From contig DKEU01000200.1 of assembly GCA_002452635.1 (NCBI GenBank), positions 1 through 6,052 on the forward strand: 6,052 nucleotides of DNA, read 5' to 3'. Under the pieces are notes generated by a model. That model had not been told where the DNA came from and ran no database searches. It saw nothing but the letters and a program-made list of their open reading frames with translations. Made by a program: the position numbers and the translations under genes. Shown one piece after another: positions 1 to 6,052 of this stretch (the stretch's first letter is position 1; each line of letters begins with the position of its first letter). The stretch is from Desulfovibrionaceae bacterium UBA6814 (GTDB taxonomy: Bacteria; Desulfobacterota; Desulfovibrionia; Desulfovibrionales; Desulfovibrionaceae).

Positions 1-363
1 CAGGGCGACGGCGAGGTCTGCGGCACGGCCATCGAGGCCCCCATGACCATGACCATCACCCTGGACCTGGTGAAGGGCGCGAACCTCCGGTTCCCGCGCT
101 TCGCCACCCCCAGGGGGCCGGTGACCCGGCACCTGGACGGCGCGGGCTACGACGTGACCATGGCCATGGGGCCGGACCTCTACGAGAACGCCAAGCACTG
201 CGTGTCCGACATGGTGGACAAGCTGGCGGCCGAGCGGGGCCTGGACCCGGTGGACGCCTACATGCTGTGCAGCGTGTGCGCGGACCTGCGCATCAGCGAG
301 ATCGTGGACATGCCCAACTGGATCGTGTCCTGCTACTTCCCGAGGATCGTGTTTGAACTCTGA
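1..363 (+). CDS. Acetamidase/formamidase family protein, C-terminal part (5' end outside window)
   Basis: The frame is open from base 1 and ends at TGA 361-363, giving the last 120 residues of a protein that begins left of the window. Residues 1-12 read QGDGEVCGTAIE, a motif characteristic of the FmdA/AmdA family. The tail (DAYMLCSVCADLRISEIVDMPNW, residues 85-107) also matches the conserved C-terminal block of that family. Known members hydrolyse formamide or short aliphatic amides to ammonia and the carboxylate, probably in the cytoplasm. Full-length members are roughly 300-400 residues, so most of the enzyme is not visible. The ATG at 43 is internal, because family-specific sequence precedes it in the same frame. 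The gene overlaps the start of the following ABC ATPase by 11 bp, which suggests cotranscription and translational coupling; an amide may therefore be the imported substrate. The family call is secure; the actual substrate is not determinable. Confidence 0.9.
   Translation, partial: QGDGEVCGTAIEAPMTMTITLDLVKGANLRFPRFATPRGPVTRHLDGAGYDVTMAMGPDLYENAKHCVSDMVDKLAAERGLDPVDAYMLCSVCADLRISEIVDMPNWIVSCYFPRIVFEL
342..346 (+). promoter_or_regulatory. Ribosome binding site supporting the TTG start of the DppD-type ATPase
   Basis: GAGGA ends 6 bases before TTG 353 and lies inside the last codons of the amidase gene. It decides the start, because no other ATG, GTG or TTG is in frame before the conserved N-terminal strand of the ATPase. 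Its position implies that ribosomes finishing the amidase are close to the initiation site, which is consistent with translational coupling. Confidence 0.6.
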
Positions 364-1372
364 CACCCATTGCGCGGGGCGGCCCTCCGGGGCCGCCCCC
401 GCTGATTCTTCCCTGCTGGAGGTCTCCGGGCTCACCGTGGGCTTCCGCACCGACGACGGCCCCGTCCGGGTGCTGGAGGACGTGGACTACGCCGTGCCCG
501 CGGGCGCCACCGTGGGCCTGGTGGGCGAGTCCGGGTGCGGCAAGAGCGTGAGCGTCATGACCCTCATGGGCCTCTTGCCCTCCCCGCCCAGCTTCGTGGA
601 GTCGGGCCGCATCCTGTTCAAGGGCCGCGACCTGGTGGCCGCGCCCGAGCCCGAACTGCGCAGGATACGGGGCAAGGAGATCGGCATGATCTTCCAGGAG
701 CCCATGACCAGCCTGAACCCCACCTTCTCCATCGGCTGGCAGATGGCCGAGTCGCTGCGCATCCACCTGGGCATGGGCAAGCGCGAGGCCCGGCAGGAGT
801 GCCTGAAGCTCCTGGACCTGGTGGGCATCGGCGGCGGGGGCAAGCGGCTGGACCAATTCCCGCACCAGCTCTCCGGCGGCCTGCGGCAGCGGGTCATGAT
901 CGCCATGGCCCTGGCCTGCCGCCCCAACCTGCTCATCGCCGACGAACCCACCACCGCCCTGGACGTGACCATCCAGGCCCAGATCCTGGACCTGCTCTCG
1001 AACCTCCAGGCCGAGCTGGGCATGAGCGTGCTCATGATCACCCACGACCTGGGGGTGGTGGCCGAGACCTGCTGCTACGTCTACGTCATGTACGCGGGCC
1101 GCATCGTGGAGCACGCGCCCGTGGCCTCCCTGTTCCAGGCCCCGGCGCACCCCTACACCTCCGGGCTCATGGACTCCATCCCCCGGCTCTCCCAGACCCG
1201 CAAGTGGCTGCCCACCATCCCGGGCACCGTGCCCAGCCCCTTCGAACGCTTTGCGGGCTGCTACTTCGCGGACCGCTGCCCGGACTGCATCCACCGCTGC
1301 CGCCAGGAGCGGCCCCCCATGTTCGAGACCGCCCCGGGCCACTTCGCGGCCTGCTGGAACTACGCGGAGTAG
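353..1372 (+). CDS. Peptide/nickel-class ABC transporter ATP-binding protein, DppD/OppD type
   Basis: This 339-residue protein is a cytoplasmic ATPase subunit of an importer for di/oligopeptides or related solutes. Visible ABC motifs are Walker A GESGCGKS (58-65), Q-loop Q115, signature LSGGLRQR (173-180), Walker B LLIADE (193-198), D-loop ALD (202-204) and switch His231. The C-terminal oligopeptide-transporter extension carries Cys303, 309, 316 and 334 in the family spacing, known in relatives to hold an Fe-S cluster; Cys312 is extra. The start is TTG 353, the only ATG, GTG or TTG found in frame before the conserved first strand (LLEVSGLTVGF, from residue 21). GAGGA at 342-346 lies 6 bases upstream. 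The first 20 residues are a non-conserved linker encoded across a strong hairpin (376-399). The signature has Leu where Met is usual (LSGGMRQR). It pairs with the ATPase 2 bp downstream; membrane and binding subunits are not in the window. DppD versus OppD cannot be decided. Confidence 0.93.
   Translation: MNSDTHCAGRPSGAAPADSSLLEVSGLTVGFRTDDGPVRVLEDVDYAVPAGATVGLVGESGCGKSVSVMTLMGLLPSPPSFVESGRILFKGRDLVAAPEPELRRIRGKEIGMIFQEPMTSLNPTFSIGWQMAESLRIHLGMGKREARQECLKLLDLVGIGGGGKRLDQFPHQLSGGLRQRVMIAMALACRPNLLIADEPTTALDVTIQAQILDLLSNLQAELGMSVLMITHDLGVVAETCCYVYVMYAGRIVEHAPVASLFQAPAHPYTSGLMDSIPRLSQTRKWLPTIPGTVPSPFERFAGCYFADRCPDCIHRCRQERPPMFETAPGHFAACWNYAE
376..399 (+). other. Very stable hairpin with UNCG-type tetraloop at the amidase/ATPase junction
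   Basis: A perfect 10-bp stem pairs GGGGCGGCCC (376-385) with GGGCCGCCCC (390-399) around the four-base loop TCCG (386-389). In RNA this is a C(UCCG)G loop, a member of the unusually stable UNCG class. It begins 12 bases after the amidase stop codon and lies within codons 8-16 of the ATPase gene. The downstream sequence (cgctgattctt) is only mildly T-rich, so it is a poor intrinsic terminator by sequence. It may act as an mRNA 3'-end stabiliser, an attenuator, or a brake on translation of the ATPase; this is inference. Confidence 0.55.
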
Positions 1373-1374
1373 CC

Positions 1375-2349
<975 letters not shown>

Positions 2350-2419
2350 GCCGCCCCTCCGGGGACGTTGCGCCCGGACGGTATTTCCGCTAGCGCGGAC
2401 TTCCACCCTGGAGGTTCCC

Positions 2420-3304
2420 ATGTCCGCGGCTTCCTTCCCCTGGTCCGGGGCCGAGTACCTGCACCTGGACGTGTTCACCCGCGCCCCCCTGTCGGGCAAC
2501 GGGCTCGCCGTGTTCCTGGAATGCGCCGCCTGGCCGGCCGAGGCCATGCAGGCCCTGACCCGGGAGATGCGCCAGTTCGAGTCCATATTCCTGAGTGACG
2601 CCGGCGAGCCCGGCGCGGTGCGGGCGCGCATCTTCACCATGGAGGAGGAGTTGCCCTTTGCCGGCCACCCGGTGCTGGGCGCGGCCGCGGCCCTGCACCT
2701 GCGGGCCGGGGAATCCGGGGAGCGCACCTGGCGCTTCGCCCTGGACGCGGGCACGGTCATGGTGCGCACCGCCCGCCGGGGCGCCTGGGTGGAGGCGGCC
2801 ATGGACCAGGGCCGCGCGGCCTTCGGCCCGCCCCTGGACGCGGCGGCCGCCGCGCCCTTTGCCACGGCCATGGGCCTGGAGCCCGGAGACCTGCACCCGG
2901 ATTTCCCCGCCCAGATGGTGTCCACCGGCCTGCCCTACCTGCTCCTGCCCGTACGCTCGGGCCTGGAACGGGCCGGCGTCCGCATCCCGGGCTTCGAGGC
3001 CCTCTTGGCCGACGTGGGCGCGCGCTTCGCCTACGTGCTGGACGTGGAACAGCGGGAGGGCCGCACCTGGGACAACCTGGGGGTGGCCGAGGACGTGGCC
3101 ACGGGCAGCGCGGCCGGCCCCGTGGGGGCCTTCCTGGTGCGCCACGGCGCGGTGCGGGCCGGGGAGGAGATCGTCCTGCGCCAGGGCCGGTTCCTGGGCC
3201 GGCCCAGCACCATGCGGGTCACGGTGCAGCACGATGCGGCAGGCGACCTGGCCGTCACGGTGGCCGGTGATGTCGTTCTGGTGGGGACGGGACGGCTCGC
3301 CTAG
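2420..3304 (+). CDS. PhzF family protein (isomerase/epimerase-like fold)
   Basis: This 294-residue protein has the full length and all landmark motifs of the PhzF family, whose structure is a diaminopimelate-epimerase-like two-domain fold. Seen are DVFTRAPLSGNGLAVF (17-32), Glu54 in the QFESIF segment (equivalent to the catalytic Glu of phenazine PhzF), EEELPFAGHPVLG (75-87, with His83), and EDVATGSAAGP (224-234, with Asp225). In Pseudomonas, PhzF isomerises trans-2,3-dihydro-3-hydroxyanthranilate in phenazine synthesis. No other phenazine gene is present here, and most genomic PhzF-like proteins have unknown substrates, so only the family is assigned. The start is ATG 2420, with GGAGG at 2410-2414 and a 5-base spacer. 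It lies 70 bp after the ABC ATPase, so cotranscription is possible but unproven. Its TAG stop lies in a CTAG palindrome shared with the converging gene. Confidence 0.9.
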   Translation: MSAASFPWSGAEYLHLDVFTRAPLSGNGLAVFLECAAWPAEAMQALTREMRQFESIFLSDAGEPGAVRARIFTMEEELPFAGHPVLGAAAALHLRAGESGERTWRFALDAGTVMVRTARRGAWVEAAMDQGRAAFGPPLDAAAAAPFATAMGLEPGDLHPDFPAQMVSTGLPYLLLPVRSGLERAGVRIPGFEALLADVGARFAYVLDVEQREGRTWDNLGVAEDVATGSAAGPVGAFLVRHGAVRAGEEIVLRQGRFLGRPSTMRVTVQHDAAGDLAVTVAGDVVLVGTGRLA

Positions 3305-3963
3305 CTTCTGCCCATGCCCGGGCATCCGGTCAGGCGGGCGTGCTTGCGCGAGCCCGGGAAGTCGCGGCACAGGCCGGGCTTGAGGTCGTGGATGGTGCAG
3401 GTGTAGAGCCCGTCGGGCTCCTGGAAGATCCAGGGGCACTGCTCGGTGAGCAGCCCGGTGCCGGGCCGCACCCAGAGCATGCCCGGCTCCTTGCCGCCGC
3501 CGCCCACCCAGGCCAGGATGTCGTCCCGGCCGGCCAGCCGCCAGCGGTCCAGGTCCTCTTCGGTGCAATCGGCGTGGAAACTCAGGGTCAGGCAGCAGTG
3601 GCCGCAACGCTGGCAGGTGAAGGACTCCATGCCGGTGGAGACGTACACCCCGGGCTCCCCGTCCGGCCCGGTCCCGGACTCGGCCCGGGTCTCGAACACC
3701 AGGCCCAGGGCCGCGGCCAGGGTGTCCAGGTCTGCGGCGCAGGCGGCCACGTCGGCGCAGGCCGCGTCCGCCAGGCCCAGGGCCAGGTCCCGGGACGCGG
3801 GCGGGGGCGGGGGAAGGCCCTCCCCGTTGCGCCCCGCGCGCCGGGCCAACAGCCGCCGCAGCCCGGCCCACATGCGGTCCTGGGGCCCGTAGAGGTCCGC
3901 GTCCATCCGCACGGCCTCCACCGCCTCGGCGGGAGTCAGGAAGATCAGGTCAGGTTCCTCCAT
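3301..3963 (-). CDS. YkgJ-type cysteine cluster (CxxCxxCC) protein, putative metal-binding
   Basis: This 220-residue cytoplasmic protein of unknown function belongs to the zinc/iron-chelating CxxCxxCC family. The hallmark C-x2-C-x2-CC is at Cys117, 120, 123 and 124. It is followed by the usual downstream ligand pattern: Cys176 in EQCPW, Cys189 in YTCTIHD, Cys199 in KPGLCRDFP and Cys214 in TGCPG. The first 110 residues are variable, Ala/Leu-rich and contain a Pro5 run (51-55); they are not typical of the minimal domain. The start chosen is ATG 3961-3963, with AGGAG at 3972-3976 (8-base spacer). A GTG at 3997-3999 would add 12 residues but has no ribosome site and overlaps the proposed promoter -10. 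The gene appears to be its own transcription unit, separated from the upstream operon by a terminator (4075-4107). It converges on the PhzF gene with a 4-bp overlap. Redox or metal-linked modification roles have been suggested for relatives, but none is assigned here. Confidence 0.88.
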   Translation of the reverse strand: MEEPDLIFLTPAEAVEAVRMDADLYGPQDRMWAGLRRLLARRAGRNGEGLPPPPPASRDLALGLADAACADVAACAADLDTLAAALGLVFETRAESGTGPDGEPGVYVSTGMESFTCQRCGHCCLTLSFHADCTEEDLDRWRLAGRDDILAWVGGGGKEPGMLWVRPGTGLLTEQCPWIFQEPDGLYTCTIHDLKPGLCRDFPGSRKHARLTGCPGMGRS

Positions 3964-3997
3964 GCACAATTCTCCTGGCTGGAAGCCTGTCCCGGAC

Positions 3998-4026
3998 ACT
4001 CAACGCGATATTCGCCGGATTGTCAA
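3998..4026 (-). promoter_or_regulatory. Candidate sigma70-type promoter for the YkgJ-type gene
   Basis: On the minus strand a perfect TTGACA (4021-4026) is followed 17 bases later by TTGAGT (3998-4003), a weak -10 matching 3 of 6 consensus bases. It sits in the only AT-richer patch of the window, downstream of a terminator and about 35 bases ahead of the ATG at 3963. The -35 and spacing are convincing; the -10 is not, so this remains a candidate. Confidence 0.4.
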
Positions 4027-4050
4027 AATTCCGAGCCAATTCGCCGGATT
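4010..4050. repeat. 12-bp direct repeat flanking the candidate -35 box
   Basis: ATTCGCCGGATT occurs at 4010-4021 and again, identically, at 4039-4050, a period of 29 bp. On the minus strand (AATCCGGCGAAT) one copy lies 12 bases upstream of the TTGACA hexamer; the other overlaps its last base and runs into the -35/-10 spacer. This placement suits a pair of operator sites for a regulator of the YkgJ-type gene. I do not recognise the motif. Confidence 0.5.
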
Positions 4051-4066
4051 TCAGCCCATCTTCCCG

Positions 4067-4107
4067 AAAATACAGGGGCCGCCTCCCGTGCGACAGGAGG
4101 CGGCCCC
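4067..4107 (-). terminator. Rho-independent terminator of the leftward permease operon
   Basis: A perfect 12-bp GC-rich stem pairs GGGGCCGCCTCC (4075-4086) with GGAGGCGGCCCC (4096-4107) around a 9-base loop. Read on the minus strand, it is followed by TGTATTTTC, a short T-rich run. It lies 32 bases after the stop codon of the small membrane protein gene. The T run is short and interrupted, but stem, position and orientation agree. Confidence 0.75.
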
Positions 4108-4139
4108 AACGGACAACGCCTACGGTCCGGCAGGACGGG

Positions 4140-4421
4140 CTAGACCACCAGCCCGCCCTCGTCGGCCACGGGCCCGGCGTTGCGGGGCGCTGCCCGAATG
4201 GCCTTGCCGTACCGCAGGCGGAGAAGGATGAGCCCGGTGGCCGCCAGGGCCACGGTGGGCAGAAACATGCCGAAAAAGCTGGCCACGAATGCGCTGGTCA
4301 GGTCGGCCTGGGAGGCCACTGCCTGGCGCATGGCCAGCACGATCTCGGTGAGGGCCGCCAGATCCGCGGCGACGATGACCATGACGCGAAAGCGTCGGTA
4401 GGTGGTGAGTCCGTCGTTCAT
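4140..4421 (-). CDS. Small two-helix membrane protein, uncharacterised
   Basis: I do not recognise this 93-residue protein. It shows two hydrophobic segments, about residues 11-31 and 44-67. The first contains two acidic residues, Asp20 and Glu26, which is unusual inside a membrane helix. A basic stretch (RLRYGK, 68-73, then Arg76) follows helix 2, suggesting both ends are cytoplasmic. The start chosen is ATG 4419-4421, preceded by GGAG (4428-4431) with a 6-base spacer. An ATG at 4431-4433 would add four residues (MEKH), but its GAGG is only 3 bases away. The gene is the last of the leftward operon, 94 bp after the lipoprotein gene, and ends just ahead of the terminator. Codon-position base bias resembles the neighbours. 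It could be an accessory subunit of the permease encoded two genes upstream; this rests on location only. Confidence 0.75.
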   Translation of the reverse strand: MNDGLTTYRRFRVMVIVAADLAALTEIVLAMRQAVASQADLTSAFVASFFGMFLPTVALAATGLILLRLRYGKAIRAAPRNAGPVADEGGLVV

Positions 4422-4459
4422 GTGCTTCTCCATGGCCCTCGTCAGGGTTCCCCGGGCTT

Positions 4460-4497
4460 GGCGCCGGCCCGGCCAGGGGGAAGGCCGGGCCGGCGCC
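4460..4497 (-). other. Perfect 15-bp GC hairpin between lipoprotein and small membrane protein genes
   Basis: GGCGCCGGCCCGGCC (4460-4474) pairs without mismatch with 4483-4497 across an 8-base loop. All 15 pairs are G-C. Neither strand has a T run after it, so it is not a standard intrinsic terminator. On the minus strand it starts 18 bases after the lipoprotein stop and ends 26 bases before the next gene's earliest ATG. It may protect the upstream mRNA from 3' exonucleases, or reduce downstream expression. Function is inferred from form and position. Confidence 0.55.
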
Positions 4498-4515
4498 GCA
4501 TTGGGGTGGGTCAGG

Positions 4516-5127
4516 CTACTTCTTGTAGATGTCCGTCTTGGACATGTTCATGAACCGCTGGGCCTTGCCTTCCTCCAGATAGTAGATGCGCACCTCGTCG
4601 CCCGCGTCCCAGGTGCTCACGGGCAGGGAGAGGAACTCGTCGGCCACCTGCACCGTGGTCAGCACCTTCTGGCGCTTGGAGTACACGGTGATGGTCTTCT
4701 TCTCCTTGTCCACCACCGGGAACTTCTTGGGCTGGCCGGTGGCCGCGTCCACCAGCAGGGGATGGTCGCCCTCCACGCCCTTGAGGCTGTCCACCAGGGT
4801 GAAGGGCACGTCCTTGAAGCCCTGGGTGGCCTTGTCATAGACGATGAACCGGTTGCTGGACATGTCCAGCTCGATGCGGCCCCCGGCCTTGGGCTCGGGG
4901 CCCATCTCCAGGGGATCGGCGGGCAGGGTCATGGTCACCGGGGGCAGGCCCTTGTAGCGGGGGTTCTTCCAGTCGTGGGCCACCTCGGTGATGAAGGTGA
5001 TCTGCTGCTTTTCCTTGTCGTACTCCACCACCCGGCCCTGCATGACCTTGCCGTACTCCTTGCACCCGAACAGGGCCGGGAGCACGAGCAGGGCGACCAG
5101 GAGGGGAAGGATGCGTCTTGCGATCAT
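4516..5127 (-). CDS. Predicted lipoprotein of unknown function (possibly DUF4881-like)
   Basis: This 203-residue protein has a lipoprotein signal: basic n-region (Arg4-Arg5), hydrophobic core (residues 6-20) and lipobox LFGC with the lipidated Cys22. Lys23 follows, not Asp, so by the usual rule it would be sorted to the outer membrane if the host is Gram-negative. The mature part is hydrophilic and rich in Lys, Asp and Val/Thr strands, looks beta-rich and has no further membrane segment. No catalytic motif is evident. From memory it resembles a family of about 200 residues known mainly from Desulfovibrio (DUF4881); this is unverified. The start is ATG 5125-5127, with AGGAG (5136-5140) 8 bases upstream. 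It lies 40 bp after the TauE/SafE-type permease gene, so the two are probably cotranscribed, and it could be an envelope partner of that permease. Confidence 0.85.
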   Translation of the reverse strand: MIARRILPLLVALLVLPALFGCKEYGKVMQGRVVEYDKEKQQITFITEVAHDWKNPRYKGLPPVTMTLPADPLEMGPEPKAGGRIELDMSSNRFIVYDKATQGFKDVPFTLVDSLKGVEGDHPLLVDAATGQPKKFPVVDKEKKTITVYSKRQKVLTTVQVADEFLSLPVSTWDAGDEVRIYYLEEGKAQRFMNMSKTDIYKK

Positions 5128-5167
5128 GGGGTTGTCTCCTCGTGTGTCCTTGAGATTGCCGGCCGGA

Positions 5168-6052
5168 CTAGGCCGCGGCCCGCGCCTTCTTCATGGCCAG
5201 TTCGCGCTTGGCGCCCTGGACCATCTTCACCAAGATGTACAGGGACATGCAGGTCACCAGGCCGAGCACCAGCACGGTGGCGCTGTCGTCCAGCAGGCTC
5301 TTGTAGGCGGGCAGCCAGGGCCGCACCAGCTTGAGCAGGATGGAGACGAGGCAGCCGATGACCGCCAGGCCGAAGGCGATGCGGATGCCGTAGCCCTTGA
5401 TGTACTTGGTGGCCACAGCCCCGACCTGGGCGCCGATGGAGGCGCCGATGAGCATGATGATGGCCGCCACCAGTTCGGTGCGGCCCTTGTAGGTGTAGGT
5501 GGCCGCGCCGTACAGGCCGGAGATCATGACCTCGAACAGGTCGGTGCCCACGGCCACGTGGGTGGGACAGCCCAGCATGTAGATGAGGGCGGGCATGCGG
5601 ATGAGGCCGCCGCCGATGCCCAGGATGCCGGCCAGCCAGCCGGTGAGGAAGGACACCCCGATGGGCAGCCAGGCCGAGCAGTAGATGCCCGCCACCTCCA
5701 GGTTCACCATGGGGGGAATCTTGATCTTGTGCAGGGTCTTGTGCCACTCGATGCCGGTGGCCAGCTTGTCCACGTCCTGGCCCGCGGCGCGCGCGGCCTT
5801 CTCCTTCTGGCGGCGCTTGTTCACATCGTGGAACACCATCCAGGCGATGAAGCTGAGCAGCGCCACGTAGATCCAGCGCACCGTCACGTCCACCTTGCCC
5901 AGGCGCTCCAGCCACATGATCATCTGGGCCCCGACCTCGAAGCCGGCCACCGTGCCCACGATCATGATCACCCCGAGCTTGTAGTCCACGTTGCCGAACT
6001 TGCCGTGCCGCATGGTGGACACCAGGGACTTGCCCGCCATGTGCGCGATGTC
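5168..6052 (-). CDS. TauE/SafE family permease (sulfite/organosulfonate exporter-like), N-terminus outside window
   Basis: The frame runs off the right edge: four codons (Asp-Ile-Ala-His) precede the ATG at 6038-6040, so that Met is probably internal and the gene starts beyond 6052. The visible 294 residues form the C-terminal part of a polytopic inner-membrane protein. Counting from the ATG at 6040, hydrophobic segments fall near 22-43, 54-72, 119-140, 186-212, 217-240 and 254-276. The TauE/SafE glycine motif GILGIGGGLIRMP is at 138-150, followed by HVAVGTDLFEV (161-171). A charged, Lys/Arg-rich loop of about 40 residues (73-113) separates two membrane blocks. Relatives are proposed to move sulfite, sulfoacetate or other small anions; in a sulfate reducer a sulfur oxyanion is plausible but unproven. 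It is the first visible gene of an operon with the lipoprotein 40 bp downstream and the small membrane protein after it. Confidence 0.88.
   Translation of the reverse strand, partial: DIAHMAGKSLVSTMRHGKFGNVDYKLGVIMIVGTVAGFEVGAQMIMWLERLGKVDVTVRWIYVALLSFIAWMVFHDVNKRRQKEKAARAAGQDVDKLATGIEWHKTLHKIKIPPMVNLEVAGIYCSAWLPIGVSFLTGWLAGILGIGGGLIRMPALIYMLGCPTHVAVGTDLFEVMISGLYGAATYTYKGRTELVAAIIMLIGASIGAQVGAVATKYIKGYGIRIAFGLAVIGCLVSILLKLVRPWLPAYKSLLDDSATVLVLGLVTCMSLYILVKMVQGAKRELAMKKARAAA

Noticed and set aside
293..1342. Long minus-strand open frame opposite the DppD-type ATPase
   Set aside because: The translation is Gly/His/Gln/Ala-rich with no recognisable domain. It is a GC-rich shadow of a gene carrying all ABC motifs on the other strand.
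535..1374. 280-codon open frame upstream of and in frame with the DppF-type ATPase
   Set aside because: It is Pro/Arg/Gly-rich low-complexity sequence lying over the DppD-type coding frame. The real start at 1375 has its own ribosome site and the family N-terminus.
2350..2419. Small hairpins (such as CCGC-TAGC-GCGG) between the DppF-type and PhzF genes, as a terminator or promoter
   Set aside because: Stems are only 4-5 bp and no T run follows. No convincing -35/-10 pair was found either, so whether PhzF has its own promoter is left open.
3314..3325. 12-bp palindrome ATGCCCGGGCAT near the gene convergence point, as a bidirectional terminator
   Set aside because: It lies inside YkgJ-type coding sequence, folds into only a 4-bp stem and has no T run on either side. 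Such palindromes are expected by chance in GC-rich DNA.
3964..3999. GTG at 3997-3999 as the start of the YkgJ-type gene
   Set aside because: No ribosome site precedes it, it overlaps the proposed -10, and an ATG 12 codons later has a good AGGAG at 8-base spacing.
4028..4050. Possible sigma54 promoter (minus-strand TTGGC element)
   Set aside because: No GC element at the required -12 spacing follows the TGGC, so the match fails.
4402..5334. 310-codon plus-strand open frame over the lipoprotein and permease end
   Set aside because: The composition (Gly, Leu, His, Val repeats) is typical of an antisense GC shadow. The minus-strand lipoprotein has a clear lipobox and ribosome site.

Overview
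The window is a gene-dense, very GC-rich bacterial segment with no sign of mobile DNA. A TauE/SafE-type permease followed by a small lipoprotein, together with the base composition, suggests a high-GC sulfate-reducing deltaproteobacterium of the Desulfovibrio type. That assignment is an inference from gene content and style, not from a marker gene.

Layout. Positions 1-3304 read rightward. They hold the C-terminal end of an acetamidase/formamidase family enzyme (cut by the left edge), two ATPase subunits of a peptide/nickel-class ABC importer, and a PhzF-family enzyme. The first three genes are tightly packed: the amidase overlaps the first ATPase by 11 bp and the two ATPases are 2 bp apart. 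PhzF follows after 70 bp. Positions 3301-6052 read leftward. They hold, in transcription order, a TauE/SafE-family membrane permease (cut by the right edge), a small lipoprotein, a two-helix membrane protein ending at an intrinsic terminator, and then a separately promoted CxxCxxCC (YkgJ-type) metal-binding protein. The two halves converge at 3301-3304, where one CTAG palindrome supplies both stop codons.

How the genes may work together. The importer ATPases would energise uptake of a small peptide or amide, and the amidase could release ammonia from an imported amide. The missing permease and binding-protein genes are expected left of the window. PhzF and the YkgJ-type protein have no clear link to either neighbour. 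The permease, lipoprotein and small membrane protein look like one operon, possibly an envelope module for a sulfur oxyanion or other small anion. The last two members are uncharacterised.

I see no clearly new biological system. The points most worth a second look are: an exceptionally stable hairpin built into the first codons of the first ATPase; a 12-bp direct repeat around a consensus -35 hexamer upstream of the YkgJ-type gene; a perfect 15-bp stem inside the leftward operon; and the permease-lipoprotein-small-membrane-protein cluster itself.
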